Shown piece by piece: positions 25,531-39,010 of a stretch of DNA of 64,000 bases. Position 1 is the first letter of the stretch. Every line of letters begins with the position of its first letter. The DNA lies in the NCBI GenBank assembly GCA_038496675.1, contig CM076669.1, forward strand, positions 6,752,656 to 6,816,655, read 5' to 3'. A model generated the notes under the pieces. It worked only from the letters and a program-made list of their open reading frames with translations. It did no database searches and was not told where the DNA came from. The DNA is from Rachycentron canadum (taxonomy: Eukaryota > Chordata > Actinopteri > Carangiformes > Rachycentridae). The position numbers and the translations under genes are program-made.

Positions 25531-26851
25531 CTCGTCCTGCGACTTTCTCCTCTGAATTGCATACTACTTAAAATCAAATAAAACTCCATGAAATTCATTG
25601 TTTTTATCTGAGAGAGAAATTACATCCTGCTATTGTTTTCAAAAGGTGGCGTAGTTGCAACAATCAGTAACAACTAACTCGTATGGAGGCTGTACTTAAG
25701 CCTTGCTAGCACTTGCTGTGACCTTGTCACCTGTTTCACAACAGTGCCACCTTGTAGGCACCACGGTGGTTATTAAAGTAATATATGGTTGGATTTTGTG
25801 ATTTATAGGCACAGTTCACACATTTCCTTAAAACACTGATGAGTCTCTTTCACTGGTTTTCACTGGAAACTGTGGTTGCAGAGAAATGTGAGAGTGTGGC
25901 CAGAAGTACACACAGCTTGAACTTGTGTAACAACATAAAAAGTCTGCATTAAATTTCGCCCAGTGTAAGTTTGTTCCCTGTGCTCCCCCTATTATTGTAG
26001 AGTAGTGAGTTACAGGTCATGTCTGTTACACCAGATCACTACTTGGGGAATGAAACAGTCTTCTAATGGTGAAATAAAAACAACAGTCTTGGCAACAGTT
26101 TTTGATGTCGGGCCAATTTCAGCCTACAGAGAGAAGTGTAGAAATGATTTTCTGACCCCACAAGTACATGCAGGACTTGGCCCTAGTTTGATTTTTAGGG
26201 AATACTACAGTGTGAAAAACTGTGAACAGTCAAATCTATAATAAAACTGTGTACTCACAGATGGACTTACCCTGAGTTACAGTTAATATTAATACAATTT
26301 ATGTGTTAAATGTACAGTATGTTGACATAGAAATATGCCCTAATGAATGCATGGACCAACTTCATTATCTTAATTGACCTCATTAGCATAACTGGTTGTG
26401 TTTAATGGTCATTATGGCAGCACATTAGGCAGCTAAAGTGCCCTTGTTGTTTAATTTTGTGAGTCATACCTTTATGATTCTGCCTTGCAGAAAGCTTTTA
26501 TTATTTAGAGTAGCTCAAATTATTCTTAATGACACCTAAAAGTAGGACATAAGTCAGTCGTGACTACTGTGTTTAAAAAGAAAGAACACTTGAAGATACA
26601 GATCAGAGCATAATTGACACCTTTTTCTTACAAATGGTATTTGTCTTTGGGCCACTTTTCTGTGTGTTTTGACACAGTGTGATGTACCCAAGCATGAAGA
26701 TATAAGAATGAGTGTTTGTGTCCCTGACTTTTTTGTTTTAAAATTTTTTTCTTTCATCAAACTCAACTAAACCAAACTTACATCCTCTGTTTTTTTCCTG
26801 TGTAGACTCAGGCTGTACACAGTCGCATATATTCACAGTGTTGAGTGTTGA

Positions 26852-26870
26852 TGTGTGTGTGTGTGTGTGT
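26852..26870. repeat. (TG)n microsatellite
   Basis: An uninterrupted TG run, seen directly. Confidence 0.95.
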
Positions 26871-27974
26871 TGAAATGAGGACTCCTTGTCCCATCAACAG
26901 GATGTCGCTCCTACTTAAACCCCATATGAGTTCAATCCAAAGTGAACAGTGCTGGCCCATTCTGTAGCCTCAGTTCCTTTGGTAAATGGCTGGCTGAGTG
27001 GCGGTAATTGCCTCCTGCTCTGCCAGTTCACGCTTGGAGCAGCTCCACAGAATGTAGTGCTAAGAATTGAACCACAGCTCCCACTGGATTATGCTAAACA
27101 AGGTGGGGTGTCCCAACTGCCTCCATATACCTTGCACCTGCATTCTGAGGCTCAGAACCTGAACGTGTTGAGGAACGAGGCTGCAGATATCAGGCAAGGT
27201 CATTTTACAAAGAGACGCACAGTGAGGAGTGAGATGTTTACTTATTTAAACAGAAAGGTCATTAGCAGGAGACATAAAGAAGCTCTGACAAATGAAGTCA
27301 AGCCCAGTTAATGTTCCACTCTTGGAAAGAAGAGGAGGTATCTGAAAGTAGATGAAAAAGTAAATGGAAATTCGCCCTAACTGCATATCATGATTGGTGT
27401 GGAGCTTCTTAACCAGAGCAGGAATCTTGAAAATGGAGGAAATAAACAGAATTATATAACATATATACACAGTATTTTTCTTTCATATGCCTTAAACTGC
27501 CAGTATATCCCAAACAGCCCTCAGGCAACAACTCATTTGATTTTCAAAGAATATTGTATTCTCAATATATGATGGTTTGATGCTTCTTTCTTTCAGTTCC
27601 AGCTCAGACATCTGTTTGTATGGATGAGCAGATGGGGGGAGAATACTCAGGAGGGTCTTGGCTATTGAGAAAATGCTTGCGTGACTTCCCATCCCCCTAA
27701 CACTTCTGCTTTCTCAGTACATCTTGCCCTGCAGGACACAAGTGCATCACTGGTACATGCAACTATCCCACCTACAGTGTAAGACTGTAACATGCACTGT
27801 TATATATGCATATACATACACATACATTGCTATACGCATGGACACACATACACAGGCTGCAGGCCAAACTCATATGGTAGCTGGTGGCACACGGTCAGAT
27901 TTGTGGGTCAAAGATGTGTGAAAGCACACGTGCATATGTCAGTGTGATTTCTTTATTCATGCGATAAATCTGAA

Positions 27975-27992
27975 AGTGTGTGTGTGTGTGTG
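27975..27992. repeat. (GT)n microsatellite
   Basis: A short uninterrupted GT run, seen directly, about 150 bp before a longer one. Confidence 0.9.
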
Positions 27993-28138
27993 ACAGGGGG
28001 GAAAGACAAGTAGGTGTATACAGGAGAAGGAACAATCTCGGTGCACCAAAACGAGGTATGCATGATCGAGTTAATGTGCAGATCTGCAGTATAGAAGTAG
28101 CTGCATGTCTTAGTATATAAGAGAGATGGGTGGTGATG

Positions 28139-28141
<3 letters not shown>

Positions 28142-28184
<43 letters not shown>
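28142..28184. repeat. (TG)n microsatellite, longest pure run in the window
   Basis: Forty-three nt of uninterrupted alternating T and G. A tract this long and pure is expected to be highly length-polymorphic and is able to adopt Z-DNA under supercoiling. Confidence 0.97.
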
Positions 28185-28185
<1 letters not shown>

Positions 28186-31100
28186 CTCAGGGGACTTCCT
28201 CCCTACCATCAGCTCATCAAAGTAGCATATTAAAATGAGATGACTCAGACTGATGATGACGCTGTGAGACCTGCTGCGCCAGCAGTGTAGCAAAGAATAA
28301 CATGTTTGTCTCATTCTTGCCTCCCTCTACCCTGCTCTTATTTTTGATCAAATGAAGAGAAGACGTAGCTGTTCTCACACACTCACACACAGAGAGAAAT
28401 AAATGGATTGCATATATGTGACACAGACCTGGCCTTCTGCTGCTTTGATAATCACATCTGTGTGGATGTCAAAACTAATATCTGGTCAGTTTGTGAAAAA
28501 ATATTGTCTTGTGTCTTTATTGTAACTTTCAGTGAAAATGCCAGCAAAGTTACAATTTTATATTTTTACAGAGGAATTCAAACTCTGCTATTGTGGGAAA
28601 CACACTTGTCTGATGTCTAACTGGGAGTTAGATGAAAAGACTGACACTGGTTTAATCTCCACACCTTCTGTAGAGAGACTGGCTTCACATGTCTAAACTA
28701 GTGTAGCACAGAGTCGAAACTGAGGGAACTGTTTGCCTCCATTAAGTGTGGAAATGTGCTTCCATAAATACCAGAATTGCCTGCCTCACAGAGTCATCTG
28801 AGAATCAGCTTGGTTGTGTTTAGAGTTTAGAAAGCAAAATATTGCATTTTCTAAAATTTTTGCATGTGTTAAAAGTACCCAAAGAATACTGCGAAGCACT
28901 GTGGTTGTTGGAAACCACCTAACCTCACTATTTACTGCTGCTGCAAGTTTTTAATTGAGCTAAGTTTTAAATATCTTGGACTAATCTGTGCTGGACACTG
29001 AGTATGAAATTGGTATTCACTCATCTAACTTGTGTTGAGAAAGCAAATACGCAAAAATAGCTGCTTGTCCTCATCACATATTAGAATCTGAGTAAATTTA
29101 ATCCACTATTACGTAACAGCAGCTGCACGGCAGATGTTGTGACCCACTTGTCAATTCACTTGAGTGTCACGGTGATGATTGGTATGGATTTAGAGTGATT
29201 ATTCAATATTTAATCAGATTTGCATATGTGATCACTGACAGGTGTGAAAGACAAATGGTCTGCCAACGGTGACCCTAGGGTTCCTTCATATATTAGCAAA
29301 AACTGAAATCTGGCAGAATGAGTAGTGGGCCATGAGTGCATACAGGGTTTTTTTCTTTTACCAGAGCTAGAGCCACCTTTTGAACAGATTTGTTAGTGAA
29401 TAGCACTCTGCAAAAAGACGCCACATTGTTTGACAGATGCTTATTAAACTTTTGATTACTCTGGGAAACCTTCAGCCATCACCATCCAGCTAGACTATCA
29501 TTTTGTGTTGTTAAATCTGCATGCCTGCTAGCATAGTGGCTGGGAGAAAGCAACGCTTGCACAAAGGAAACTCTTTCTGGTACATAGTAAGAGATATGGC
29601 CATCCAAGGTAAAATTATACATTCCCTGCACTTTAAAAATAAAATTGTCCGAATGTGAAAGTTTGTACAAAAGTAATCTTTAGTTTGGAAAAAAGAAAAG
29701 GAAACTGGATAGATTATACGCTTTTGAAATGACCATGGTTCTGAAGTTTATCTCTTTCTTTTTTCTTTTTTTTTTTTTTAGCTTTTTCACTCATCTGACC
29801 TCCCATAAGAGATTCAAAAATCAATATGGGCAATTTTATTTTCACCCCTTTTTCTGGATGATTTCTGGCGTTTGCAACCTAGAGTCTGTAGCAAAGGCTC
29901 CACTGAAATAAATTGTTAATGACCTTTGGTGCCTATGAGGGCTCCTAACCATGGCTGGAGACCCAGGGTGATGGGTAGTGAGCACTGGAGTGAGTACAGT
30001 CGTTCCACACTGATAGTGCTGAATATATATGCCCTTGACATGACAAAGAGAGGTGCAGGGCTGAAAGTGGTCACATTTCATTAGCATCGAGCAGGCTTGA
30101 CTGGCTGACAGGGTAGTCTGACTGGAGCCCAGTGGTGGTGAAGGCGGTGCAGAGGTGAGGGGCAGAGGGTCCACCATCCTTGGGGCATTACACAGGACAG
30201 TCGGATGGGGTCAGTCAGCAAAACCAAGCAACCACCCATCAATAATTAAATCAGTCACAGTCAATATACTTTGGCATGAGCGTCTGGGCACTTTGATCAC
30301 AACAGAAGACCCCCACAACTGGCATTCAGGGAGAGAAATTATGCTGCTTGTTTGACAGCGACCAAAGTAGGTGCTACATGGATGCAGTGATCTGTGCACC
30401 TGCTCGTTGTTTGCATGTGTTTACAAAAAAGAGGAGCACCTTTTCTAGCTATCAGCCTCTTCTCATTTCAGAATGAGTGTGCGCACAGCATGCAGTCCAT
30501 TGCTCTTTATGGAGAGGATGGCTTTTCACCAGAGCTGTGGCCCCTCTGTCAAATTAGATTAAGGGCTGCTTACTCATTATTGACAGGAGCCGCTTGCAGT
30601 AATAACCCACAGTGAGAGAGTCATTTACTTTGATGGTAAGAACACAGGCTACACTGGACATATCCCACAGCACATCTTTAGGGGGAAAAGAACCCTTTGA
30701 TGACCATTAGATTTTTGTGAATTATTCCACATCGCAGTGCTTGTTCTGACTCTGGCCAACTTTGATCTAAAAAGCATCTGTCTGATGTGTTTTTTTCTTC
30801 CCACTCCCTTTTTTTGGCCCACCCTAAAGTCATCTGACAGGGAGGTTAGACTTCATAAAGGCCTCTGGGGGGGTGTGTCGGTATTTCATTTGTTTGAGTT
30901 GGAAAGATGACAGAAGTCACATTTAATTATTGGGTTCTTGTGTCAACCGAAGAGATAAGAGGGGTATGTTGTGAATGCATGATGCATACAGAATGAGCAT
31001 AGTCTATTCTCTTCCATATTCCAAAGGAAAAGCTCTCAGTTAAGCCATACTGTAAGACAACGTGAGTGTGTGCACTTCTGCGTCGGCATTATGTTATGTT

Positions 31101-34100
31101 TGTGTGTATATATGTGTGCATCCATGCATTGTGTGCCATCATGTGTATGTTTACCTTATCTGTTTGCACACCTGCTTCACTATGTGTCATGCATTTCTGA
31201 TTGTAGACCATTCCAGAGCCCCAGAGCTGTGCAGCCACCCTGTACAAACAGCAGGGTGCCCAATCACATGGTAATCCTGATATTGTGTTCAGCACTGTGT
31301 GATTAACACTAGCCAGACTGCCAGAGGAGACAGCTATCTGCCTGTGATTAGCTATTATTCATTGAGAGTGCACTCTTAAAACATACCAGCCCACTTTCTC
31401 TTTAGGAGCCAACTTAGACAAGTGGCAAATGCATTTCGTTCTATTGTTAAACTCCTATTCATATCACATCTACAGAGGAAAATAGTGCAATGTGAGATCT
31501 CAATTGGTTCTGGCAGTTGGGCAGAGGAAGAAGTTGCTAATCAAGGTCCAGCCTCCAGAGCTGACAGTATGCTTTACTACCAGTGACAGAGACTGATCTG
31601 TTGCACAGCCTTGGTACCGTATGTCTCTGCAGCTGTAGATTTAAATGTGAGATTTGAGATGCCTTCCCTGTAAGCCTTGGCCTGCCCAACCTGTCACAAT
31701 GACTTCAACTCTAAGACTTGAGTCATGTGCCATCTCTCTTCATCTCAGTGCATATGTTACCACTGACCTTTATAGGGCACCCGTGATGGTAACATTTCTC
31801 ATGACAGCATAGTAACATTTTGCATGATTTATTTGTTTACCGTTAATGTCCATCTTTTCCCCCCCTAAGGTGTATTGATAAAATCTAGCATGTACACTGC
31901 AAGAGTCTTTCCCATAGGATTTTAAAATTAGGCACAGCACTATTTATTTATGTCCCTGCCAGCAAAGCATGGTAAAATACAATGGCAAGTGACAAATGGC
32001 AATTAGTCGATCCTCACAGGATTATGCAATCATCTCCTCTACTGACTGCTGCTGGGTATGGCCTGTGTGGTTGCTGTAATCACTGACCCACTTACATACA
32101 TTATCATGATAGTTTCAGGTGCTTATCCCCATATTGAGTTGCTTGTTCCTTTATTTCCTCAAATTTAGAGGCAAATTTGAAGTCTACAGAAACTGTGTGC
32201 AAACATTGTCGTGTATAGCCAGACCTAACTCTTCAACGTGTCAGTGCTGGAGAATAGAGCAAACATGGCTCCTGGCAGTGTTACATTGAACAACTTTACT
32301 GTGTGTAGTCTTAGGTGGAAAAAGATTTTACAGGAATAGAAAAAACAGTTGATTGGAGCAATAAAATAAATAACCTTGTCCTGTTTTTCGACACCAGCCT
32401 AGATAGCTGTATCCGGCCCTACGTGCCCAGTTCAAAGTAATCGGGCAGGTGGAGTTAGAAAAAAGCACAATGTTGTCAAACAGAAATCAGATTTGCTCCA
32501 CTCTCCATTAGCCTTAGCCCCTTCACTCTCCCCCCTGGAGATCACATTAAATGACATCTGCTATCATCAGGATAACCTGTGTCATCTCCGTGACAAGACT
32601 GCAGATGCAGGGCCACAGATTGTGAGGGGATGGAGGAAAGAGAATAGAGATAAAGGAGATACAGAAAGCTTATGAGTACTCATACCTACATTAGAGCTTG
32701 TTAGATCTGTCCCAGGCGATAATTAACATAGAAATCGATGGTGGTTCATAAACCAGGCATGGCACAGTGTAGAGCAGGTTTACACCACTGGGCAGGTAGA
32801 AAAGAAGAATATATTCAGGGTGTATAGCTGCAGCTCTAGCTCATATCACCTCTCTAATAGCGTACTGTAGGACACGGAAAATGTGATCAGAAATCATGCA
32901 TGTCTCACATGAACATCTCTGGGAAGTGTGGTGGGCATAACCCGATAACGGAGTCCACTGAGTGACAGCAGACTGAGTGGTTGTCAAAAGTAGCGATGCA
33001 TGACCCGCCTCTGGAGCATCAGCCCCAACCAAATAGCTCTCCTTATCTTCTGACAGTAGCATTTGGAGAGCTCACGCTCTTCTATCTGTCTCTCCTTCTT
33101 GCTCTTTCATTGCCATCGCCCCTCCTCTTTCCTTTTGGCTGTGCAAACGGGCCACTTCTGTTGACTCGGTAATGAGAAGATGGGTCTCTTTGTCACACCG
33201 CTTCAGACTCCACTTCGTTTTAAGCAGCTTCCTTTTGTTGCCCATTTGAACATCTGTTTCTATCTTTCTCTGCTTCTCAAAGAACTGTTTATCTCTCATG
33301 TCACCTCTGTACCAGCAGAGCTATCTTAGCCAAGCAGGTTTTAGCTCTGCAATGCCTTTTAAGAAACTACCCCAGACTATCTTTGAAACATGTATATGTT
33401 ATGTTTCTGTTGAATCATCCAAGCCGCTAACCTCTTGAAGCCCTCTTTGAGCAGTCTTTCTTGCAAATGGTCCCTAATTGTAGTTATTGTGCAGTATAGT
33501 ATGTGAGCTTTGTGGCTCTCCACTGGATATAACACTACCTCCAGGCTTCTGTCCAAGATGCTCCCATTGAGTACTAATCATCTGGCAGAATGTGAATTCT
33601 GCTTTTCTGCAGGAAATCATTATAGAGCCTCACAAAAAAGCAGCCTCCAAATAGCCAGGCCCCAGACATTGTTGGACTGAGGCGTCTGCACTGGCGCCTG
33701 ATTAAAAAAGAAGCATGGGCATTAATTGGCCAGCTGATGTTAGGTTGTCAGCAGTAGCTGATGGCTCATTATGCTGCTGGAGCAGAATAGGAGGAGGAGG
33801 ATGATAGTGGAGCGCGCCTCCTCACACATTCCGTTTTGGCCATCCTTAAACTGAGCACACCCTGTAATTTCAGCATCAACACATCACTCAAAGGATCTGG
33901 GGTATTAGATAAATAAAATCTGTCATTCCCATGGCTATAAGCTCGGTGGGAGCTGTGATGGAGAGATTGGTAGGATTCTGCATGTGTGTCTGTTTGTTTG
34001 TGAAGCTGGGATTCATGGGGATAGTTTGGTTGGCTAATGGGGTTGGCGGGCAGCACAGTGCTCTCTCAGGCGAACAGCTAATTAGCAGGAGCAGATGAGA

Positions 34101-35022
34101 ACATAGTGAGTGTGTGTCCAGGATCCAAAGACGCACTACTCAACCAACCAGGAATGCAGTGTTTCCCCTCTGTCCAATCAGAGGTCCTACACTGATGTCT
34201 CTCTTCCTTGTTTAGCGCCCATTCAGCCAATCACTGAGATCTTAACCTTTAGCAGACTCTACCACCTCTTCAGTGAAGCTTCCATTTACCATGGAAATGG
34301 CATGTGTCAAATGGCTACTTAGCCCTGAGGTAATCTCACAAAAACAGAATCCATCAAGATCAGGACTATTTAACTGTCCTTGAGATGGCACTGAGATTTC
34401 TGTCCAATAAGAGTGGCTCTAGAAGCACAAAGGCTGAATCTCCAAGGGAGCACATGTGCATGATGTACACCTTTCTTTAACATTTGAAATAAGCAAGACC
34501 TTGTAGCTTCAGGCAGAAATATTCTTAGAGTTTCACAGTGGACTTGTGCCTTTAACCAATGAATTGCACATAATAGAAGGAAGGAAATAACAAGTCCATA
34601 AAGAATGTAAAATCTTCCAGTTTCATGTCCCTATATGGAGCCACAGGACTTCACTTAGCTGTGACTCCCATTCTCCAAATTACTGATTGTGGAAACACAG
34701 TATTTTTAAATGAGACTCTGGAATATATGTCATATTTCTTGGGTAACCATGGCAATGACTGCTGTTTCTATGACAGACTGAACAGTTTGTACAGACCAGC
34801 ACCTGCTGCAGACTCAGGGTGGGGGGGGATCAATTCACTTAACTATCGTGATTCCTTTTTTGCAACTTCTAAATGCCAAGCTGATTCCTGAATCAATATT
34901 TATTACCTTGCCTACACTGATAGCAGCTCACAGGTAGCCCAGGAGCTACCTTTTTAGCCTCATAGCATTGATGTGTGAACCATGCAGCTGTTTGTGCGCT
35001 CGAACAGTGAATAAATCCTCAT

Positions 35023-35060
35023 GTTTAACAGTGACTGACGCTGACCAGTCACTGTTTAAC
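35023..35060. other. Inverted repeat, 15-bp arms, 8-nt loop
   Basis: Arm one is gtttaacagtgactg (35,023-35,037) and arm two cagtcactgtttaac (35,046-35,060). They pair at 14 of 15 positions, the exception being T35026 opposite T35057. The stem is too short for a typical microRNA precursor. It may be a DNA-level dyad or the scar of a small palindromic insertion. Confidence 0.8.
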
Positions 35061-38000
35061 TTTCAGTGCAAACAGCAACTGTCTGTTGACTGGAAGCTTC
35101 AGGTTTGCAAGAAATGACAACACTTCCAACCTGAGATGGGGCTTCAGAATAAAAGCACCCATGGTTCTGCTTTGATTCATCTAATTATAACATTACCTTA
35201 TCAAAGTTAATTATAGCAGTACTTTACTTAAGCTGATTCGGCTCAACTAAAACAACACTTTATATAACCAACAGGTAGAAAACAAATACATTAAGTTAAG
35301 ATTTTTCATTAGCATGGCTTTAAGACAGAGCCATGGGGTTTATATTAACGATGGTGCTGAAATAAAACTTAGAAATATGACTCATGATATAGTCTCTAGA
35401 AGTTTATGATTCAAGCATTTCCAAGTTCTAGTGATTAAACAAAAACTGTAATAACTGAACTATCAAATCACAATACATTAAAATTGTAATTCATACATAA
35501 CAAGTATTGTGAAAGTATCAAATCCGGAGATTCGCCTCTAATCTCAGGCCTTCTGCCGACATACATCACTGTTTCTTGGTTGTAAGGATGTGAAGGATGC
35601 TGGCTCTGAATAATGCAATTACAATAACTGTTACTGCTGTAATTGGTAATCATTGGTGAAAGGGAAGGAAATGAAGAGTTCTTAAATGTAATTCATACAC
35701 AGCTGCTCTTAGTACATGGCGAAAATTAATTTTAGATTCATTGTTCTCTTTTCCTTTGAATCACAGCAATCCTGTGCCCACACTGACATTTATGGTATGG
35801 CTGAGGATTGCACACAAGACCTCGACTTATACAGCTCATTTATCATTCATCCGAGGTTGGCCCAAGCCAGCCAGAAAATATAGGAGAATGAGATTTCCTT
35901 GGCCTCCTGGCATGCTATCTTGCTGCATGCACGAGTCACAGTCAGCCCTGCAGCGTTAGCAACACCATTTTTTATCCCCTTGCAGATATGAACACAGCTC
36001 ATCGCGACATTTTTTTGCTGTGCAACTCACCTGAACATTGAGCTGGCATCCCACAGTTTTAGTGTATTTTTAGGCAAGCACATGAAGCTCACTGTGTAAT
36101 CTGAAACAGTAATCTAGCCATTTTCTATCCATTTTAAAGATAATGGATGATGAAGTGCTAGTAGATGCTATGATTCACCATGTTATTAGGGGCTCTACTG
36201 TTGAAAATAAGTTTGATGTGCTATTTTGCATAGAAATAATATAATATGTCCAAAATCCTATTCATCTTCCCCTTTCCTCTTTACAACATACTCCACAGTC
36301 TCAGGATAAAATCCCATCACTACGTTCTCTCTTTAATATCAGTGAAGACACCATAGTTACAAAGGTTATACCAAGCACTGTCCTGTGAAAATAGCTTTGA
36401 TTTTGAACCAAATCTAAATAAAAATCTTCCGTCTATAGAGGCCCCTTGGATTGTTAATACTTGCAAGTTGATGAAAAAGTCTTGTGTGTGTAGAAGTAGC
36501 AGTTTAGATAAAAGATATATTGCCAAGTGCAGGCCCACTCGTGCATCTTGAAGGTGACAGATACTTGAAATGTAAAAAAGATGAGACAGCTTCATTTCAA
36601 GCCTGGTACACAAAACAGGATACATGTCATACATTCCCCAGCAGGGTTTAGTGAGACTAGTGGGAAACGCAAAGCAGCAGTATGTCACATATGCACACAC
36701 ATACACATAAACTAAGCCATACTTTCCTCACTCAGCATACATACCGTACACTATATCTATATTTAAGTGGCTGAGATCCTGATGTATATTTCAGGAGTGA
36801 CAGACTCTTGATGGTAGCTTTCGTAGCACAGCGGTCAAAGCAGTTCAACAATGTATCACTCAGCATGTCATCCAATCATGAAGCTCACACACTACAGGGT
36901 AAGCTGCTTCATCTGCCCTGAAGACAGAGAGCGAGAGAGAGATGCACATTTATTATACATGGTATATGTGGCTATGTGGAATGAACCGGCCACAGCAAAT
37001 TGGGCACATTTTGCTCCGATGCTAGCCAATCTCCGAGGGGAGCCAATTACTATGTCTCTCCTTCAGAGCAGGGCCAAAAAAACCGAAATTCCCCCATCTT
37101 CCTCTGAGCACAGGCAAGAAGCAATAAGGAAAATGTCCACTCTCAAGTTCCCAATCCGGTTAGCCCCACAGACACTCGCTGAAATCACACATCCCCTGCT
37201 TTCATTACCTGCTAATGACTCTCCACCCCTTAGGGACCACGTAAAGAGAGAAAAGTGAAGGAAAAGAGAAGGGAGTATTTAGAGGTAAAAGAAGTATAGA
37301 TGGAAGATGGGGAGACCCGTCATCATGGAAGATGGATATGTCACAAGAGCAGGTGATTTCCAGACTGGAACACTAAACATTGGAGACATGGTAATATCTG
37401 ATACGGCTGGTTACTCCACGTCTGCTGGTGGCTGAGGAGCGCCCAGAAAAGCTGGCAATGGAATCTGAACTGCCCACACACCTTCGCTGACCTTCACCCT
37501 GTGTGGGAAGCACAGGTGCTTCACTTAATGTCTCAAAGTGGAGAACATTTTATGTATGATTAGAGACAACATGCACTGAGTTTACCAACAAATTTTACCA
37601 ATTTACCGACTGCAGGCTGTTGCAATATGGAGGATATCCATTCATCTGTAGCTACTTTTTGCTGCAGCCCTTAATACAAACTCTGTGAATCATTCCAGTC
37701 TCTTTTCAAAATAATGATTCTGTAAAGTGCTTCACACTTTGGTTGTGGCAAATGGGACACTTCACACTCAAAAAGACCTAAAGACCTAAAGACTGGCCAT
37801 GCTGGCGCATAATGGTGTGGATCATTTTAATGATGGGTATTGTCACCACAACATTAGGAAAACTGTGCTCAAAGAGAATTTTTAAATAGAGGGGCTCATG
37901 CTTGCCCTCTTATCTATGAGATGTTACTTATTCTGTACCTGCTGGATATGAATTCTAAGTGTGTCCATTTCTGTGAGTCAGCTTTCCAGCCATGGTGGCT

Positions 38001-38739
38001 AACACTGCTCATACCAATTATCCGTTCTTTCATCTTTATATTCCAAAGAAAAGCGCATACCATGAGAATATGTGTATTTCCAACATGTGGACTTATCTGA
38101 TGCGTGATATTGAAATGTGGCAGTGAGAGGAGTAAGGGCACTGTCAAATAGAATTGGATTTTAAGTGTTTTATTTGGCCTTTAATCATTTTTGGCTCATC
38201 AGATATGGCCCCAAAAGACTGAGTACATTTTGCCCCAGTGAAGAAATATCATCACCCAAATCACACACTAATATTTGTAAATAACAACCTGCATCAGGTT
38301 AAAAATTTAAAGAGATGCGCCATCAATCACAAAAATGCACAAAATGAATGATGATTATGACCTTGGTCACTTGTTGCTATTAGAGACAGCTGAAGGATGC
38401 ATCAGGCTTGTGCATGTGGACACTTTAGTAATGACTGAGATGTATAAAATGAAGCAATATGTCTACATGGTTTTTGGAAACTGTAGAAAAAAGCTATGGC
38501 GACATAATTGTAATTTTAGATCATATGCAAAATGTTTGTATATTTAAGTATTGATACTTATTTTACTGATCCTTCTGCTGCTGTGGGTCAAGTGCACTAA
38601 TGTCCTGAAGCCAGAGTTAAATAATGATTAATCTCAATATTATATTCTCATATAAACATCTCTCACACTGGAGAACCTGAAATCAAAGGAATTTTATTCC
38701 TCATTTATGAATTTTGATAGAAATGCAATCATTAATTAA
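35061..38739. other. Gene-free stretch with one longer open frame
   Basis: Mostly AT-rich. The frame at 36,851-37,258 (+), 135 residues (MYHSACHPIMKLTH...), is among the longest in the window and lies in a GC-richer islet (about 36,985-37,250). It matches no protein I know, ends at a stop without any splice signal, and has no strong acceptor before it. The islet contains homeodomain-like words (cattacctgctaatgac near 37,204) and looks more like regulatory DNA than a gene. A tandem gacctaaa duplication lies at 37,775-37,790. Confidence 0.5.
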
Positions 38740-38792
38740 AAGAGATTCTGTTGACTGACAAGTCAATTAATTGTTTGATCATTTCAGCTCTA
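38740..38792 (+). mobile_element. MITE-like teleost repeat, copy B (end fragment)
   Basis: Only the right-hand end is present, with the phrases caagtcaattaattgtttga and tcatttcagctct. The terminal gtttcagctct-like word is shared with the copies at 12.9 and 61.3 kb and, inverted, with those at 40.4 and 42.7 kb. Confidence 0.5.
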
Positions 38793-38844
38793 ACTCAAAT
38801 TAGTAAATGATAAATGAAATGCTCTTAGATAGATCTTTTCTGCA

Positions 38845-39010
38845 ATTGAGAACCACTCAAAGCGCTTTACATTCATACACATACATAAATTTGGGGTTCA
38901 ATATCTTGCCCAAGGACAATAAAACACGCAGATTGGAGAAGCCAGGGATCAAACCAACCACCTTCCAATTAGTGAACGACCCGGTCTCCTTCCTAGGCCA
39001 CGGTCCCCAT
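38845..39010 (+). mobile_element. Teleost dispersed repeat (caaagcgctttac type)
   Basis: Ordered phrases ctcaaagcgctttacattca, ggggttcaatatcttgccca, aaggacaataaaacacgcag, gggatcaaaccaaccacctt, agtgaacgacccggtc and aggccacggtcccc fit a very common teleost non-autonomous repeat, internally deleted. The 83-residue frame across it (38,807-39,058) is simply this repeat read in one frame and should not be annotated as a gene. Confidence 0.7.

Larger units (their letters stand above)
25531..35022. other. Gene-free stretch with TG microsatellites
   Basis: No recognised gene. A 120-residue frame at 26,949-27,311 (+) begins MLAHSVASVPLVNGW; it is longer than most random frames here but shows no domain and no splice support. 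The 139-residue minus frame at 27,895-28,314 is mostly a translation of TG repeats. Three TG tracts are listed separately. Pyrimidine-rich DNA occurs at 33,076-33,140. A weak RE1/REST-like word at 29,730-29,745 was noted and rejected. Confidence 0.6.

Noticed and set aside
27895..28314. 139-residue minus-strand frame
   Set aside because: Mostly Thr-His runs from TG/CA microsatellites, with no domain.
29730..29745. RE1/REST-like word TGACCATGGTTCTGAA
   Set aside because: It resembles half of the RE1 element, but an important base of the TTCAGCACC half-site is changed and the GCGCC side is missing.
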